Shown piece after piece: positions 20,883 through 33,269 of a stretch of 64,000 nt of DNA (its first letter is position 1; each line of letters begins with the position of its first letter). The DNA comes from Phellopilus nigrolimitatus (taxonomy: Eukaryota; Basidiomycota; Agaricomycetes; Hymenochaetales; Hymenochaetaceae): the NCBI GenBank assembly GCA_021029095.1, contig JAJOHG010000119.1:21923-85922 (forward strand), read 5' to 3'. Made by a program: the position numbers and the translations under genes. The notes under the pieces are model-generated. The model saw nothing but the letters and a program-made list of their open reading frames with translations. It ran no database searches and was not told the DNA's origin.

Positions 20883-22492
20883 TTCGCGCAGTGTCTGTTC
20901 CGTATCATGGATGGCAATAGCATCGCAATGTTTTATCTTCAAACATGCGTTCAGAACTTACCGCGCTATATGACCTTTATGTATCCCGTATGTCCTTCCT
21001 ATGTGCGTTAGACTATGCAGGAAGCGATGGTGCGAACGAAAACGAACGTACCATCGCGTTATGGTGTTTTATTGGAAACCTTGGATCGTTGTTGAATGAA
21101 TTGGACTAGGAAAGCACAAAGAGTGCGTGTTCAACACGCGGTTGGGTTAATTTTGACAATCTGAATCAATCATCGGTCGCGCGAAGAGAAGCTGAGGCGT
21201 ATATACTTTCTTCATCGATACCGTGCTGATGAGCTGAACTGGTTGAAGCGAATGTACAGAGTAGATATATACACGTCACGCGAAGAGAAGTGCCTTTGCA
21301 AAACGACGTCCTCGGCTTCGTATTCAGAAAGAATCCAAAGATCCGAGTTCAACTCATGGTACCGGAATATAAGCACTCGACGACAATAAAATGCGCGAGG
21401 TTGCCACGAGGACTAGGTGTGGCTGACTTCAAATCGATTGGTTCGGTAGAAGAACGTGTCTTGAAAGTCGACTTACATTTGAACGCTGAGCCGTAACTAG
21501 CACTTCTTTGACACTTCACTTACTCCGGAAGCCCTTCTATGGTCGCCATACGTTGCAGCTTTCAACGCGTGTCCGTCCTTTTCGTATCGACCTTTAAAGG
21601 TGGGAGGGTGACTCATCGACAATCTTCAGCACTATGAGAGGGTCTATTCCGGTATCAACAGAGCATAGTACCAATCAGACGAGTGGCAAAGACATTGAAC
21701 GAAAAATGAAAGTTCAAATAGAGGTCTTTCGCAACCAATCCGAGGTGCGATTTTCCCCGCTTGAAAACGAACGTTCCTTGGAATGATGATAAGCGAGTGG
21801 CGTGTGAAGTACTGACTAACGCATAGCCGAGGAGATGGCCGCCTCGGCATGACGGCTAGCGAGCTTGTCACGCATCGGGTCCAGCCTACCGTGGGTATCG
21901 ATCGACGCTGCCTAAAACGGAGAAAACGAGTCTGGTTTTTCCAGTTTTAGCGGAGCCGATCGCTTACATAGCACATTTTATACATCCACAGCATATTTGC
22001 ATTTCCTTCATTAAATTATAGCACAACCCTATATTAGCTGTGAGCATGAGTAAATGGTGAGAAAAGCCTGCTTTGGTTTTTGCAGCTCCTGGAGGACACA
22101 ATGGCAGCGGCAGTCGCAATGCATAGCAAGGTTTATTTTTATGGTAGGTGTTACGTTGTGTTACGCTGTGCCATGCGCTGAGGCGGCAAATTTTCTATGA
22201 TTATTAATGCGATCTATTTTAGGTTATGCCGAGATATCGAAGCCCGGCACAGGGCCTGCTAAGCGAGCTGGAACGTTTGATCCAAGCGCAGCTTCGGGTT
22301 GATATTTGCCCCCTCTAATGAGAATATCGACCGAATTTGGCTTTGTTGTTAACTATTTGGTTTTCGTGGCGCCAAAGCCGCCTTGTCTCCGTCAGTCAGT
22401 GAGAGAGGCAATTATTTCTACTATGAGGTTATAGATTTTCTCAAACGCACGAACTCAAAAGAGTACTCGCGTCGCATATTTTGTCGGCGAGG
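20883..22492. other. intergenic region without recognised genes
   Basis: About 1.6 kb. Short open frames exist but none resembles a protein family or has supporting splice structure. No terminal inverted repeats found by eye. Confidence 0.4.
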
Positions 22493-24074
22493 ATGTCTTC
22501 CGAGCCGACTGTTGAAGGGAAAAGCTTCTCCGACCTGCTAGCTTTCCTGTCGGCTACACCCGTGGGAGATGGGAACATAGAGCCTAGTCAAATATGGAGG
22601 AAACTGGCCGAAGTGCAGTACGTTGTGTTATTGTCCTCCAACAGTCTGACATTCAGAATCGGGTCTCCTCTGCAGGGACTCGAGCCTCGATTCTCTGGGA
22701 GACGTTTACGACGACTCGACCGTTGAGAACGTGGAGTGGACTCATAGACGCTCTAAGAACATGCTCCGCGTCCTTCGGGCCTTGACGCGCTCTCTGGAAG
22801 AAAATACCGCAGGTTTCGAGCACCGCATGGCTCGTGCGAGGATCAAGCATGGCATAAACATCCTTCCCTTCGACATTATCTCGAAGATACTGGCCAGCAA
22901 CAGGCCAACGCTCAAAGAGGCAGTGGAACTATCGCATGTCAGCTCGCATTTCAGACAAGCTATATTGTCGACGCCTCTCATTTGGGCGAATTACGCACTT
23001 CATCCGCGCATGAGTTCCGAACAGATTGTGTCTCTTGCGAACAGGAGTGGTACTCGGTCCCTTGCTGCCAGAATACTCCCAGGACTTGAGATTGAAGACT
23101 GGGATAAGCGTGTGGAACACATCCTCTCGTTCAGCACGCGGCTTAAAACACTAGTGATCGAAAACATCGACGACAACTCAGCTTTTTCACTTCAGGTCCA
23201 CCATTCGAACTTACGCATGCCTATAATCGACTCGCTGTCTATTGATTGTAGCCGCTTTGCCTTCTGCGTGCATTTCTACGCTTCGTGGTCACTGCAGAAT
23301 GTGAAGCGCCTCGAGGTCACAAACTTCATTCCGAAACCTGTTTTCGGGCAACATTTATCATCCTGCCATATCAAATTCACACATATGTTCAATGTTGAAT
23401 GTCTTCTACGTTTCATAGGATCTTTATCGTTGAAAGATCTGAAAATCGAGCTCGTCGATATTTCAGAAGCAGATATTGACGGTGTCATCGAAGAACACGC
23501 AGGTGTCGACATTTCCAGTATCACCTCGTATTCTTTTCATGTCATCGGTAAAACATCAATCTTGTTCGCAACGCGTGTCCTTCGCACTATCTTTCCGCCG
23601 AACATCGTCGAGATGTCATTCTTCATTGTTTATCCCAGTTTCTGTGAAATGCAAGTAGACATCTGGCCGCAGACAAACCAAGGCCTTCTCCTCTTTCCAG
23701 TGCAGAAATTCACAATGCTTAAAACGCTGAATCTTCAATTCTCAGGCCCTGGAAACGTGTACATGCTGCCCCTCAGTACCATTTTACACTTTGTACCCAG
23801 CGGCTTAGAAAACGTCCGGCTCGAGGCACCCCACCATATTTTGGATTTGCGTGAGATCGAGGGTATGGACAGCTACAATTCCCCTCAATTTCGCATTCTT
23901 CGTTTCTGCAATTGTGATGGAGTGCATCTTGGATTTATTGAGGATCTTCAAAGAAATCTTCTCCGTAAGGGCGTACAGCTCGAGAGGCTCGAGATCGTTG
24001 GGTGTCGTCCGCTCGTAGAAGAGAAAGATATACGAGGCAATTTCCCATCCCTGGAAATCGTCTGGGCACCCTGA
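22493..24074 (+). CDS. F-box/LRR protein, paralogue 4 (diverged)
   Basis: Exons 22493-22617 and 22676-24074 with a 58-bp phase-2 intron (GTACGT...TGCAG); 507 aa. Exon 1 (MSSEPTVEGKSFSDLLAFLS, then DGNIEPSQIWRKL) is a diverged form of the family leader, and the intron is in the same place and phase. The F-box begins near residue 95 (INILPFDIISKIL) and runs through LSHVSSHFRQAILSTPLIWAN. Repeats keep the signature FYASW.LxNVKRLEVTNFIP and the C-terminus LEIVGCRPLVEEKDIRG. The acidic loop is short here (EADIDGVIEEHAGVD). Expected role: SCF substrate receptor, target unknown. It is clearly more distant than copies 1-3. Confidence 0.85.
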
Positions 24075-25577
24075 ATTGATGACATGGACTATATATGTGA
24101 GTGTCCGTGAAGTTTATGTGTGGGACTATCTATTCTGACACTTCATTCTTTTTTAAAGGGCTCTGGGCCCGACGGCGACCGAGAAATCGATAAAGACTGT
24201 CTTGCATATCTAAGTCAAGTTCTCAACGTTTTCACCAATTGCTTCGCCTTTCTCTTTCTTTATGCGATTGAAAAGAGTCCAGCTCTTATCGTTCCGTCAC
24301 CCTGTTTCGTCTGCTCTTTTTGTCTTATCCTTTCTCTAATGTTGAAAAGCCATGCTACCCATCGCTCAATGTATAGTTTCAATGTTTCGATTCTTGCAAT
24401 TTTTTTTTTCGCATGCTAACCTCTGTCTTTTGAACCACAAGTGTATTCGATCAGCTCAAATATGTATCCCACCGCCTGTTCTAAATTAGCGAGACTTACG
24501 AGTGCGCTACCTGCTTTTCTTTCGACCTGAAATAGTGGCTTAATTCGCTTTAAAAAACGAGTCTTGCAAGAAACGTACACTGCTCGGGTTGTAAAGCATC
24601 ACAGCACAGCACCTTATACTCACTTGCATTCCAATTAGTCCTGGAAGTACATTTGTATCCCCTAGATCTTCTAGAGCAAGCCAACTCTTCAAGAAACGTT
24701 TTATGCGCTTGCTAGTCTGCAAAAAAACATTCCTTTGGCTGTATCAGACTTTATAGGCTTTCCGAAATCACCTTTTTTCTAAAATCCCCTAAGATCTAAG
24801 CTTGTAGCAGCGTTTCGGGTGTCAATGGGAATATATTCAACGATTAGGAGACCTCGTGGAAACGTAGATAAATAGAGTGCTCCGTAGCACTGTGTAAACC
24901 TTACGAAGTTTTAGAGCTTTTTCTGCCTGGTTTGAACATGCTCGTGGTTCGGTCGAGAATTTAGTTTCGTGTCTCCAACTCGCGTAAATTGGGGGTGGAA
25001 TTGGCTGTCCTCGAAGCTCGAATTTCACTTGATGCATACAAAACTGATGTAAATAAGTTGTCCCCCCTTTTTTCTTTTACCCCGGCCAGTGAGATCTCTC
25101 GAAGAGATCGAAAAGAAGTAAGGCATCAAAAACACTAGACATATGGGTAAACAAAATAGAACATCAAAATCCACCCATTCAATTGGAGCTGAAGAATAGA
25201 GAAGAGATGACCACACGGTCTTCAGCGCGGGACTGTAATTTGATTTGGCGGCCGATTGCATGTTCAGCAAATGATATACTCTTTCTGGGCATTTTACGCT
25301 TGGTGAGAAAAGATTTAGGATGAACAGCCATTCTGCGGTTTAAAAAAAAATCTACTTATATGAGCGTACACAAAGAAATACTGTAAATAAGCATCGAGTG
25401 GACCGACGTCATGCCGCCAGGCGGCATGGCGGGTCACGGCGGCGAGAGAATTAGGCAATCTTATCCCAAAATGGAAGGGAACTCCGCCGGGATACAGTGC
25501 CACACCGACTGAAAAGGTCACCAGGTTTCTTTCCTTCTCCCCACCATCTTCGACCTCTCTGCTCTCTGTGCTCAAAG
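24075..25577. other. intergenic region, boundary of accessory and conserved parts
   Basis: About 1.5 kb. The first 350 bp are the 3' flank of F-box gene 4. No coding sequence is supported. A GCCGCC/GGCGGC-rich stretch near 25410-25450 lies close to the start of the phosphatase gene and is probably its promoter. To the right genes become visibly GC-rich in third positions. Confidence 0.4.
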
Positions 25578-27926
25578 ATGGCGACGACGGACAAAACGTC
25601 GGCGGACGCGCCTGACCTCACAGCAATTTTTGACAACTTGTTCATCGGAAAGTACGCGTCTGCGAGCTCGTCTTCCCGTTGTAGCGAGACTGACATCTAC
25701 ATTGCAGCTTAGCGTCTGCGACGACATTGCGTGATCATCCTGAGCTCGGCATCACTCACGTTCTCTCAGTATGTCCTGAGTATCCTGAGACGTCTCCGTC
25801 ACCAAACGGCGAGCCGTCAGCAGGTGTTACTCGATGCCCGACTGTTGCGCAACCGCGGCATCGTTGCATACCAATCCAGGACTCTGAATACGAAGACATT
25901 CTCATTCATCTTCCGTCAGCCATTGCTTTCATCAAGGATGCACTAGACAGCTCGCAGTCTGAGGCGACCGCCTCTAAAGACGGGGAAACGTGTGTTCAGG
26001 AACGGGCTGACGCGAAACCTAATGTAACGGCACGAGAACGCTCATATGTGGCTTCCATACGGAAGTCCAAAGTTCTCGTACATTGCGTCATGGGTATCTC
26101 GCGCTCTACAACCGTGGTCTGCGCGTACTGTGAGCTTCTCTGCTTCTTTGCTTTCAGCGAAAATTCATTTTCAAGGTTAATTGCACAACTTTAGTAATGG
26201 CGACCCGCCATTTGTCTTTTCCCGCTGCGCTCATGCTCATACGAAGGCGTGAGCATTTTAATACCTTCTGATATATTTCATGTGTTGACAATTCACCTTT
26301 TCTCTCAGGACGTCCACAAGTCCATCCCAATTATGGATTTCGCCGGCAACTTACTATCTTCGCAGAATGCGATTACTTTACGGACTTTCCAGCTCCTGTC
26401 AGTTATCATCCAGCTCACACGGCGTGGATGCGCAAGCGAAAACGCGAGGCCGGGCGTTATCTCACTAGGGTGGGTGACGTCGTGGAAATCAAACTCAAAG
26501 ATAGCGAAGACGTGGCATTGTCAATCACCGAGTGAGCTTCGTCGAATTTCCATTCGCTGCGCGCTGTTTCTTAATCTATTTTTGTTTCCAGCGACTTCCC
26601 GACCGATCCTGCTGAGGCCTCGTGTCTTCTAAGTGAGGTCGAAGCAACTCACTTTCTTAGCATTTCACCAGCCTCGTTGCCCCCCTTACCGCCCTCACCG
26701 CCCTCACCCGTAGTGTCCCCAATTCTAAAACCCGGCCGCCGGCCGCCAGTATTTGCATGTCCTTCTATCTCTGCATCGTCTAGCTCAGGCTCAAGCGTGA
26801 ACTCGTCACCTGGCTCGGCCTTCTCCAGCCCTCCCTCTTCTCGGTCTTCGTCATTCTCTTTTGCGCACCAGCTCTCTTCTCTTTCGGGGCCGTCGACAGC
26901 CGCGACTTCCGTGACGTCTATTCCTTCTCTTCTACCGCCGTCAAAACTGCGCTTAGAGGCGTCCCTGGATGATGACGAGCCGAATTTCCTTGCCCTTGCT
27001 GGCGTAAAACATCATCACGTGGCAATTCCAGGTTCATCGCCTGTGGACTTGTTGGTTCGTCTAAACGAAACGGCATCGTTCATAAAACGCGCTTTTGGCG
27101 AGGACGAAGATTGCAATTCTGATTCGGGATGCTCAAGTTGGGACTCTGGGTCGGAGTCCGCGTCCGAGACAAGACGTAGGACGAAGGATGTTGGACAGCG
27201 GAGACATGTGCTCATCCACTGCACGACGGAATCGCGCGCGTGCGCCGTTGTATGTGCGTATCTCATGTCCTCTCGGGGGTTGACTCCTTCGCAGGCCTAT
27301 AACGTACTCGAAGAAGGTGCGTCTCGGCTATTTTACTATTTCGTCCCTGCCTGGATCGCTTACGAAATTTAATATATGCAGCCCTCCCGCTTTTCAACCC
27401 GACGAAGTCATTCCTCGCGCAGCTCGAGCTCTTCCACGAATGCGCATGCAACCCCACACCGGCGCACCCGCTCGTGCGCGCCTGGCTCGCCGGCGGCCCG
27501 AAGAAGTCAGTTCTGGAACAAACGTCGTGTGCTGCGGCATTCCCGACTTCAAGCAGCTCACCCCCGCTCCAGCGCGAGCGCAAGGTTGTGAGCACACACT
27601 GGAAGAGCGACTCCGACGCGGAGGGCGACGCCGACTCGGCGTCGCTGCGCCGGAAGCTCGGCACGCCCGCGCGGTGCGGGTCCTTCACGAGCCCTCCCGC
27701 GCAAAGCGCGCAGACGTCCCAGGGAACGAACAGCCAGCCGATGCGAACGGCACTGCCAGCACCTCCGACATTGGAGGCCAGCGAGGCGCAGACGGCCGCG
27801 GGCGTGGACCTCGCGGCGCTGCTGCAGCGTTGCGAGGGCGTGGGGAACCCCGCGTTCGCGTTCGACGTGGAGGCGTTCCGCGGGGCACTGCGCGGGATCG
27901 CGGAGGGCGGGAAGACGGCCAGGTGA
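25578..27926 (+). CDS. dual-specificity phosphatase, tandem domains
   Basis: Six exons: 25578-25651, 25708-26129, 26195-26248, 26309-26531, 26592-27316 and 27382-27926 (introns 56-65 bp), 680 aa. The N-terminal domain is a dual-specificity (Tyr and Ser/Thr) phosphatase: it starts LTAIFDNLFIGNLASATTL, has ITHVLSVCPE and the P-loop HCVMGISRS with Cys154 and the CX5R spacing, then VCAYLMATRHLSFPAALMLI. A Ser/Pro-rich linker (about 270-340) leads to a second DSP-like domain: SFIKRAF, HCTTESRA with Cys468, AVVCAYLMSSRGLTPSQAYN. In the second domain the Cys and Arg are only four residues apart (CX4R), so it is probably inactive. The C-terminal 180 residues are low-complexity. Cytosolic or nuclear; substrate unknown. 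Convergent with the Sec27 gene. Confidence 0.85.
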
Positions 27927-28340
27927 TGCGCGTGCGCTCTAGGCCGTCGGCAGTCGGAAGCTGACTTTTCTTGATGACTTGTCAGAGGATACCAAGTAGT
28001 GCGAATGATGAAGTGTCGCGTTGTTATTTAGTGGTCGTGGGCTGGCCTCCTGCTGACTGTCGTCTGATACTGACTCCAGAATGTTTTCCAAACCATACCC
28101 TTGTCCATTGCTTTCGATTCTGTTATGTTACACGGTCCTTTGTTTTTTGTATGAATAGTTACGCTCCGCTGATCCTATGTCTGAACATGCTTGTCCTTTT
28201 CTTGATGCAGATACTGTTGCTGATCGAGGAGTGCCGTTGACGCTTGCAAAATCTTCATCAGTCGATGGAAAGAGCGGCAAGTCCAGGAAAGCAAAACAAA
28301 GATTGACAGGTAACGAAGACTAAATGAATAAACAAAGAAA
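27927..28340. other. shared 3' region between convergent genes
   Basis: About 410 bp between the stop codons of the phosphatase (plus) and Sec27 (minus) genes; no coding sequence, presumed 3' UTRs of both. Confidence 0.5.
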
Positions 28341-31300
28341 CTACGAATCATCCGGCGGCGTCTCAGGCGTCTCAGGCACATCAGATACATCCACAAGGAC
28401 AGGCGGCGATGGCTCTGTTCGAAATAAAACCGGCACATGAGCAAACACATCCCGCGCAGGACGAGTCAGAGACGCCTTGCTTACCGCCGTGCCCATTCAG
28501 CGTGATCCCCGCACGCTGCGCCGCAACGGCCTGCTCCCGCGCGAGCGCCTCTGCCCAGCCCTCTGCGAACAGCTCCGGGTTCTCCGCGGGCGACGCCGCG
28601 GCCGCCGCGAGCTTCTTGCGGTCCTTGGACGCGAGCTCCGCGCGCCACGCGTCCACCGCTTTTGGCACCAGACTGCGACGGGTGGGGCGTGTCAGTGACT
28701 CCGGCCTTAAGAGGAGAGGAGAGATGGGAGGCGGCTTACCTCGGTGCGTAGGTCCGTGCGAAGAGCGCTGCTTCCGGCGCGCGCTCCGTCTTCACGAGGA
28801 GGTTGACGCAGGCCTCCGTGTCGCCGAGCTGCAGCCGGCTGGCGAACGCCAGGTTGTTTTGCCCCTTCTCCTCTGTACAAAGTAGCTCTCTTTCAGCAAG
28901 ACAGCCCTGATGTGCAGCAAGCGCTTTTGGAAGTTCTGCTTACCTGCCTGAACGGCGAGCTTCGTGAGCCCGGTCCTGTCGCCGATCGCGAGGAGCAGGA
29001 GCATCAGCGCGCTGAGGTCGCCCGCGCGCTCGAAACACTCTCGCGCGAGGTCGAAGCGCCACACGGCCAGCGCGCGGTCGCCGACGGCCTTCCACTTTGT
29101 CTCCGCCTCGGCGTCGGGGATGGTGCGCGTGATCTCGAGCGCCGCGTCGAGGTCGTCGAGTTGCAGCGAGAGGTCGAACTTGTGGTCCGGGTCGGTCGTC
29201 ACTTGGAGCGCCAATTCCCGCAAGTCTAATAGTAGGAAATAGTGTAAATAGTGTGTCCAACATAGTCTGAACCATGCTCCTTACCTCGCGCTTCTAAGAA
29301 TCGAGCGACCTTGTTCCGCTGTTCTTTGGGTATTGACGGTAGGATCTCGGCAGCAGTGTCAGTGTCGCCTCGAAGGATGGCCGATTGGTATTCGATGAGG
29401 TTCAGCGAGAGTGAGTAGCCGTAGATCCTGACTTCCTTGTCTGCGAGATACACACGATTGTGAGCGGGAATATAACCTAGGAGGTACATGGGACTTATCA
29501 GTGCATTAGCGAGTGAAATTATCAATTTAAGGCGTATATGCGGTAGGCTTACTTGTCGAAATGGGTGACGGTCTGCGTCTCGCTGCCGATGAGGTAGTTA
29601 AGCCGGTTTGCTGCGTTGGTGTAGATGAAGCAGTCGCCGATCCATTTGCAGGTCTTCACGCTTGAGAAAGGTAGATACGTGAGATGCATGTTCAATCAAT
29701 GAAAGAGGCAAACACAAACGTACTTCTCTGAGATTTCCGCGATGATGTCAAAAGCTTCCTCAACACCCTCGTCTCCGATATCAGCGCCAGATTCGAGCGC
29801 AGCATTGTACGCATCCCGATCGAAGCGAAGGATGTAGAACGAGTCGTCGGCCGTTATCGTGACGAGATTGCCGGTTCCAGACCACGAAATCTGCAAAGCA
29901 TTTCATGAGCTTCTCTAAACTCGGGGAATGAAAAGAAAGCAAAGAACGCACGTGTTTCGCCTCTACATCAATGCGCCGCACGATTTCGCCAGACTCCCAA
30001 TCCCAGAACACGACGAAGCTGCTCGAGCGCGCAGCGAGAAGCGTGCCGCCGTGCAGACCCTCGATTGGCCACGAACCGACGCCCTTCATACCGACGCCTC
30101 CTCGCTCCTTGAAGGCCTTGAATATGCGCAGCTTCGTCCTGCCCTCCAGCACCGCGTACGTGTTCGAGTCCCCGGCCCACGCAAAGGACGAGCCAGACCC
30201 ATACGCCTTGTTCCGCCATGCGAGTGCGGTGTATATGATATACTCGCCATCGCCAACCACGGTGATGAAGCGCCCGTTCGGGGAGTGCTGCAGCGAGGTC
30301 GCGTAGAGCTCCGTCGAGCCGAGCTCGCGCACGGGGAGGTGGATGCGCTGGCCCTCGGGCGTCTCGACGTCCGCGGCGGCCTGCAGATTCGCGGAGAGCA
30401 CGTCGGTGTTGCGCGTGTAGACGAGCTTGCCGGCGGGGTCCATACTGAGCGCGGGCTCGTCGCGGCCGAGCTTGACGACGACGACGCCCTCATCGAAGCC
30501 GACCGCGACGTCGTTCGCGTGCGGGCGCACGGCGACGCACCACGCGCGCTCGAGCGCGTAGCTGAGCGTGTTCTCGAGGCGGTACGTGCCGCTGTTCCAG
30601 AGCTTGACGGTGCCGTCCTCGCTGCCGCTAACGAGCAGCGGCAGGTTCGGGTGGAAGAGCGCGAAGGAGACGTTGTTCGTGTGGCCCTCCATCGTCTGCA
30701 CGCAGCTCTTGCTGAGGTAGTCCCACACCTTGATCGTGCGGTCGTCGCCGACGGTGACGAGGTACGGTTTGTCCGCGCCCGGGTAGAACTCGACGTAGTT
30801 CACGCCGCCCTTCTCGTGCGCCTCGAGCGTGAAGTTGGGCGCGGACGCGCCGAGCGACCACATCTTGATCGTACGGTCGAGACACGACGACGCGAACGTG
30901 TTGGTGTCCTTCGGGTTGAACGCGAGGTTCATGATGTAGTGCGTATGGCCCTCAAAGATCTGGGAGGCCGTCAGCACGCCTGCATGGTGTCCGAGGAGGG
31001 GGGACAACGCACCCGGATGCACTTCCACTGCTTGTCCCAGTCCCAGGCCTTGATCGTCATGTCGTCGCAGCCGGTGATGACGATGCTCAGCGTCGGATGG
31101 ACGGCGAGGCACCGGATATAGTCCGGGTGCGCCTCGAACGCGGCGGCCTTCTCGTGCGTGTTGTAATTGAAGACACGCAGCTGGAAGTCGTCCGAGCCGG
31201 CGACGAACCAGTTCTTGCGCGGGATGAAGCGTACGCAGCGCACGGGGACCTCCGCGACCTCGAATGTTTTGATAAGCGCACCCGTCTCATGGTTGTATAT

Positions 31301-31482
31301 GTTCACGCTGCCGTTGTAGAGCCCGGTCAGAAGCCATGGCTCCGTCGGGTGGAAGTCGACGGCCTTGACACGGTCTGACCGCTGGAATAATTTTCTCTGC
31401 AAGAATAAAAGTACGAGTTGTAGTAAACTATTGAGTAATGTTCACAACGATAACGAGCACTGACATTGATGTCCAGCAGCAT
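28341..31482 (-). CDS. SEC27: coatomer (COPI) subunit beta', Sec27
   Basis: Ten minus-strand exons give 856 aa: 31482-31465, 31396-31013, 30959-29952, 29890-29724, 29660-29553, 29493-29285, 29225-28944, 28872-28740, 28672-28485 and 28414-28341. The protein is a core component of the COPI vesicle coat that carries cargo from Golgi to ER. It starts MLLDINRKLFQRSDRVKAVD, followed by WD40 blades (AVDFHPTEPWLLTGLYNGSV, FEAHPDYIRCLAVHP, FEGHTHYIMNLAFNP, EGHTNNVSFALFHP), then the coatomer WD-associated region (YIIYTALAWRNK, FDIIAEISENVKTCKWIGDC, MYLLGYIPAHNRVYLADKEV) and the alpha-solenoid (IPKEQRNKVARFLEARG, LALQVTTDPDHKFDL, FARTYAPS). Length and domain order agree with the family. The C-terminal tail is short and Pro-rich. 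The gene is very GC-rich in the WD40 exons. Intron lengths 53-71 bp. Confidence 0.95.
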
Positions 31483-31780
31483 CTCCGGTCCTTGGGAGTT
31501 TTTGGTTTAATTGTTAGGTTGTCGAGGACCAGGAGACGGTGCGTGTCTGTGCGTGTCATTCACTAACGCGTGTCAATTTGTATTCGTGAGAAATAAGCAA
31601 ATCTACAAAATGGATGTAATGAGAGTGTACACAAGTAAGGAAAGGTCAAGTAAACGTTTTGTACACTTTTGTATACTTTGAAATTGTAGTCCCGACGGAC
31701 CTCGGGCTTGATCTTGCACGACGCCGACCGCGTTCCCCCCGCACTCGCTCGTCGAGCTGGCGTTCTCCTCGGCTCCCGCC
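31483..31780. promoter_or_regulatory. shared divergent promoter region
   Basis: Only 298 bp separate the ATG of Sec27 (minus) from that of the hydrolase gene (plus), so both promoters must lie here. No clear TATA box at a standard distance was seen on either strand. Confidence 0.5.
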
Positions 31781-33269
31781 ATGACCGGCAACGCCACAAA
31801 ATACCTCTCGCTCTCGCTGATCGCGCTGCCCTCGCTCTTTTTCGTCTTGCGCTTCCTCGCCTCGTTCCCGCTGCCACCCGTGCCCGTGCCCGCCTACCCG
31901 TCGCTGGCCTCCCTGCCGCGCGACGCGCGCTCCTGGACGATCTACCCGGAGGATTTCTACGAGGGCGGGAGTTACGTCAGCTTCCCCGTCGGAAGGGTGA
32001 GCAACGTCTTCCTTTGTCGGCGCGTCGAGTGTACGCCGTGCGGCATGTTGCTCACGCGGCTTCGTCTATCTCAAAGGTCCGCTACTGGGTGCTTGGCCCG
32101 GAGAACGGGAAGAAGGTACATCTGCAACCTAAGCACCTTCCGATTGTAAATTTTTTACGCGAAGCATACAGATCGTCTTGATTCACGGTCTGTCCGTGCC
32201 TGCGATCGTTTGGAAGGACGTCGCGCCGCAGCTAGCGGCGAAGGGGTTTCGCGTCTTAGTTTACGGTCCGCCACGCGTCTTCTCTTCTCCCTTCGTACTT
32301 CTTGACCTTGTACCCACAGATCTATATGGACGCGGCTACTCTGATGCCCCCAGCACGCCCTATCATGCCAGCTTGTATACCGTGCAACTTGCACTCCTGA
32401 TGCAGCACGTGCGGTGGGATAACGCACACATCGCGGCCCTCTCTATGGCTCGTACCCTCCACGCTCTCGGAAGCTGTTCATTAGGCCTTACTCTATTTCT
32501 CACATCAGGGAGGGGGCATCGCAACGGCGTTCGCTGCATGCTTTCCTCACCTCACGACCGGCAAGATAGCGCTCATTGCGTCCACAGGGCTCCTTGAGGT
32601 ACGCCGTCATGGTCATACTGCACACCCAAGCAGATAGCTCACACCGCGTCCAGGCGTCCGACCTGTCTCGCACGAGCAAACTCATGTCCCTGCCGCTGGT
32701 GCAGTACGTCACCTCCAGTGCGCCCTTCCGCGTAAGTCTGTCCAGGCGCAACCGTTATACATCGCTCATGCGCCTGCTCCAGCGCGTGCTCCAGAAACTA
32801 GGTGCGGGCGATCCGTCACCCAATCCGTTGCACGAGGTACGCACCGCACGCTCTCTTCTCTGGTTTAACTCTACGAATTGGTGCCGACGTCACTCCAGAT
32901 CGTGCAGATCCAGTCCGCGTACCTGCCGGGATACAACTACGCGATCGCCTCGTCGCTGCGAGACGGGCCCCTGCGCGGCCTGCGCCCCTCGTTCGCCGAG
33001 CTCGCCTCACGCAACACGAAGCTGCTGCTCATCTGGGTGCGTGCTCTTCCGCGCTTTACACTGCCCCTCTCGTTCTCATTTTCTCAATTGTGCGGCACGT
33101 GCAGGGCACGGCGGACAACACGGTGCCGTACCGTTACGCGGCGCACATCCAGGCGCTCGTGCCCAACACAACGCTCCTCACCGTTGAGGACGGCTCGCAC
33201 GACCTGACGGTGTCGCACCCCGACCTCGTCAGCAGCGCCCTTGTCAACTTCTTCGGCATCTCGAAATGA
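31781..33269 (+). CDS. membrane-anchored alpha/beta hydrolase
   Basis: Nine exons: 31781-31996, 32077-32115, 32172-32265, 32320-32447, 32509-32598, 32654-32731, 32783-32836, 32899-33036 and 33105-33269; 333 aa. A hydrophobic N-terminal segment (residues 8-30, LSLSLIALPSLFFVLRFLAS) predicts a signal anchor. The hydrolase core has the oxyanion HG (VLIHGLSVP), DLYGRGYSD, the nucleophile elbow LSMGGG (Ser158), the acid in IWGTADNTVP (Asp283) and the base in DGSHDL (His311). This is a complete serine-hydrolase triad of the MhpC/epoxide-hydrolase-like group; the substrate cannot be inferred. The elbow is intact only if intron 4 (32448-32508) is spliced as GC-AG. All other introns are GT-AG, 51-80 bp. 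Confidence 0.85.

Noticed and set aside
27317..27964. Long Arg/Gly/Ala-rich open frames overlapping the phosphatase and Sec27 exons
   Set aside because: They are out-of-frame readings of GC-rich coding exons; the real frames carry family motifs and splice sites.
29928..31121. 397-residue plus-strand open frame opposite Sec27
   Set aside because: Antisense to the WD40 exons; composition is Arg/Ala/Val-rich with no motif, a known artefact of GC-rich third positions.
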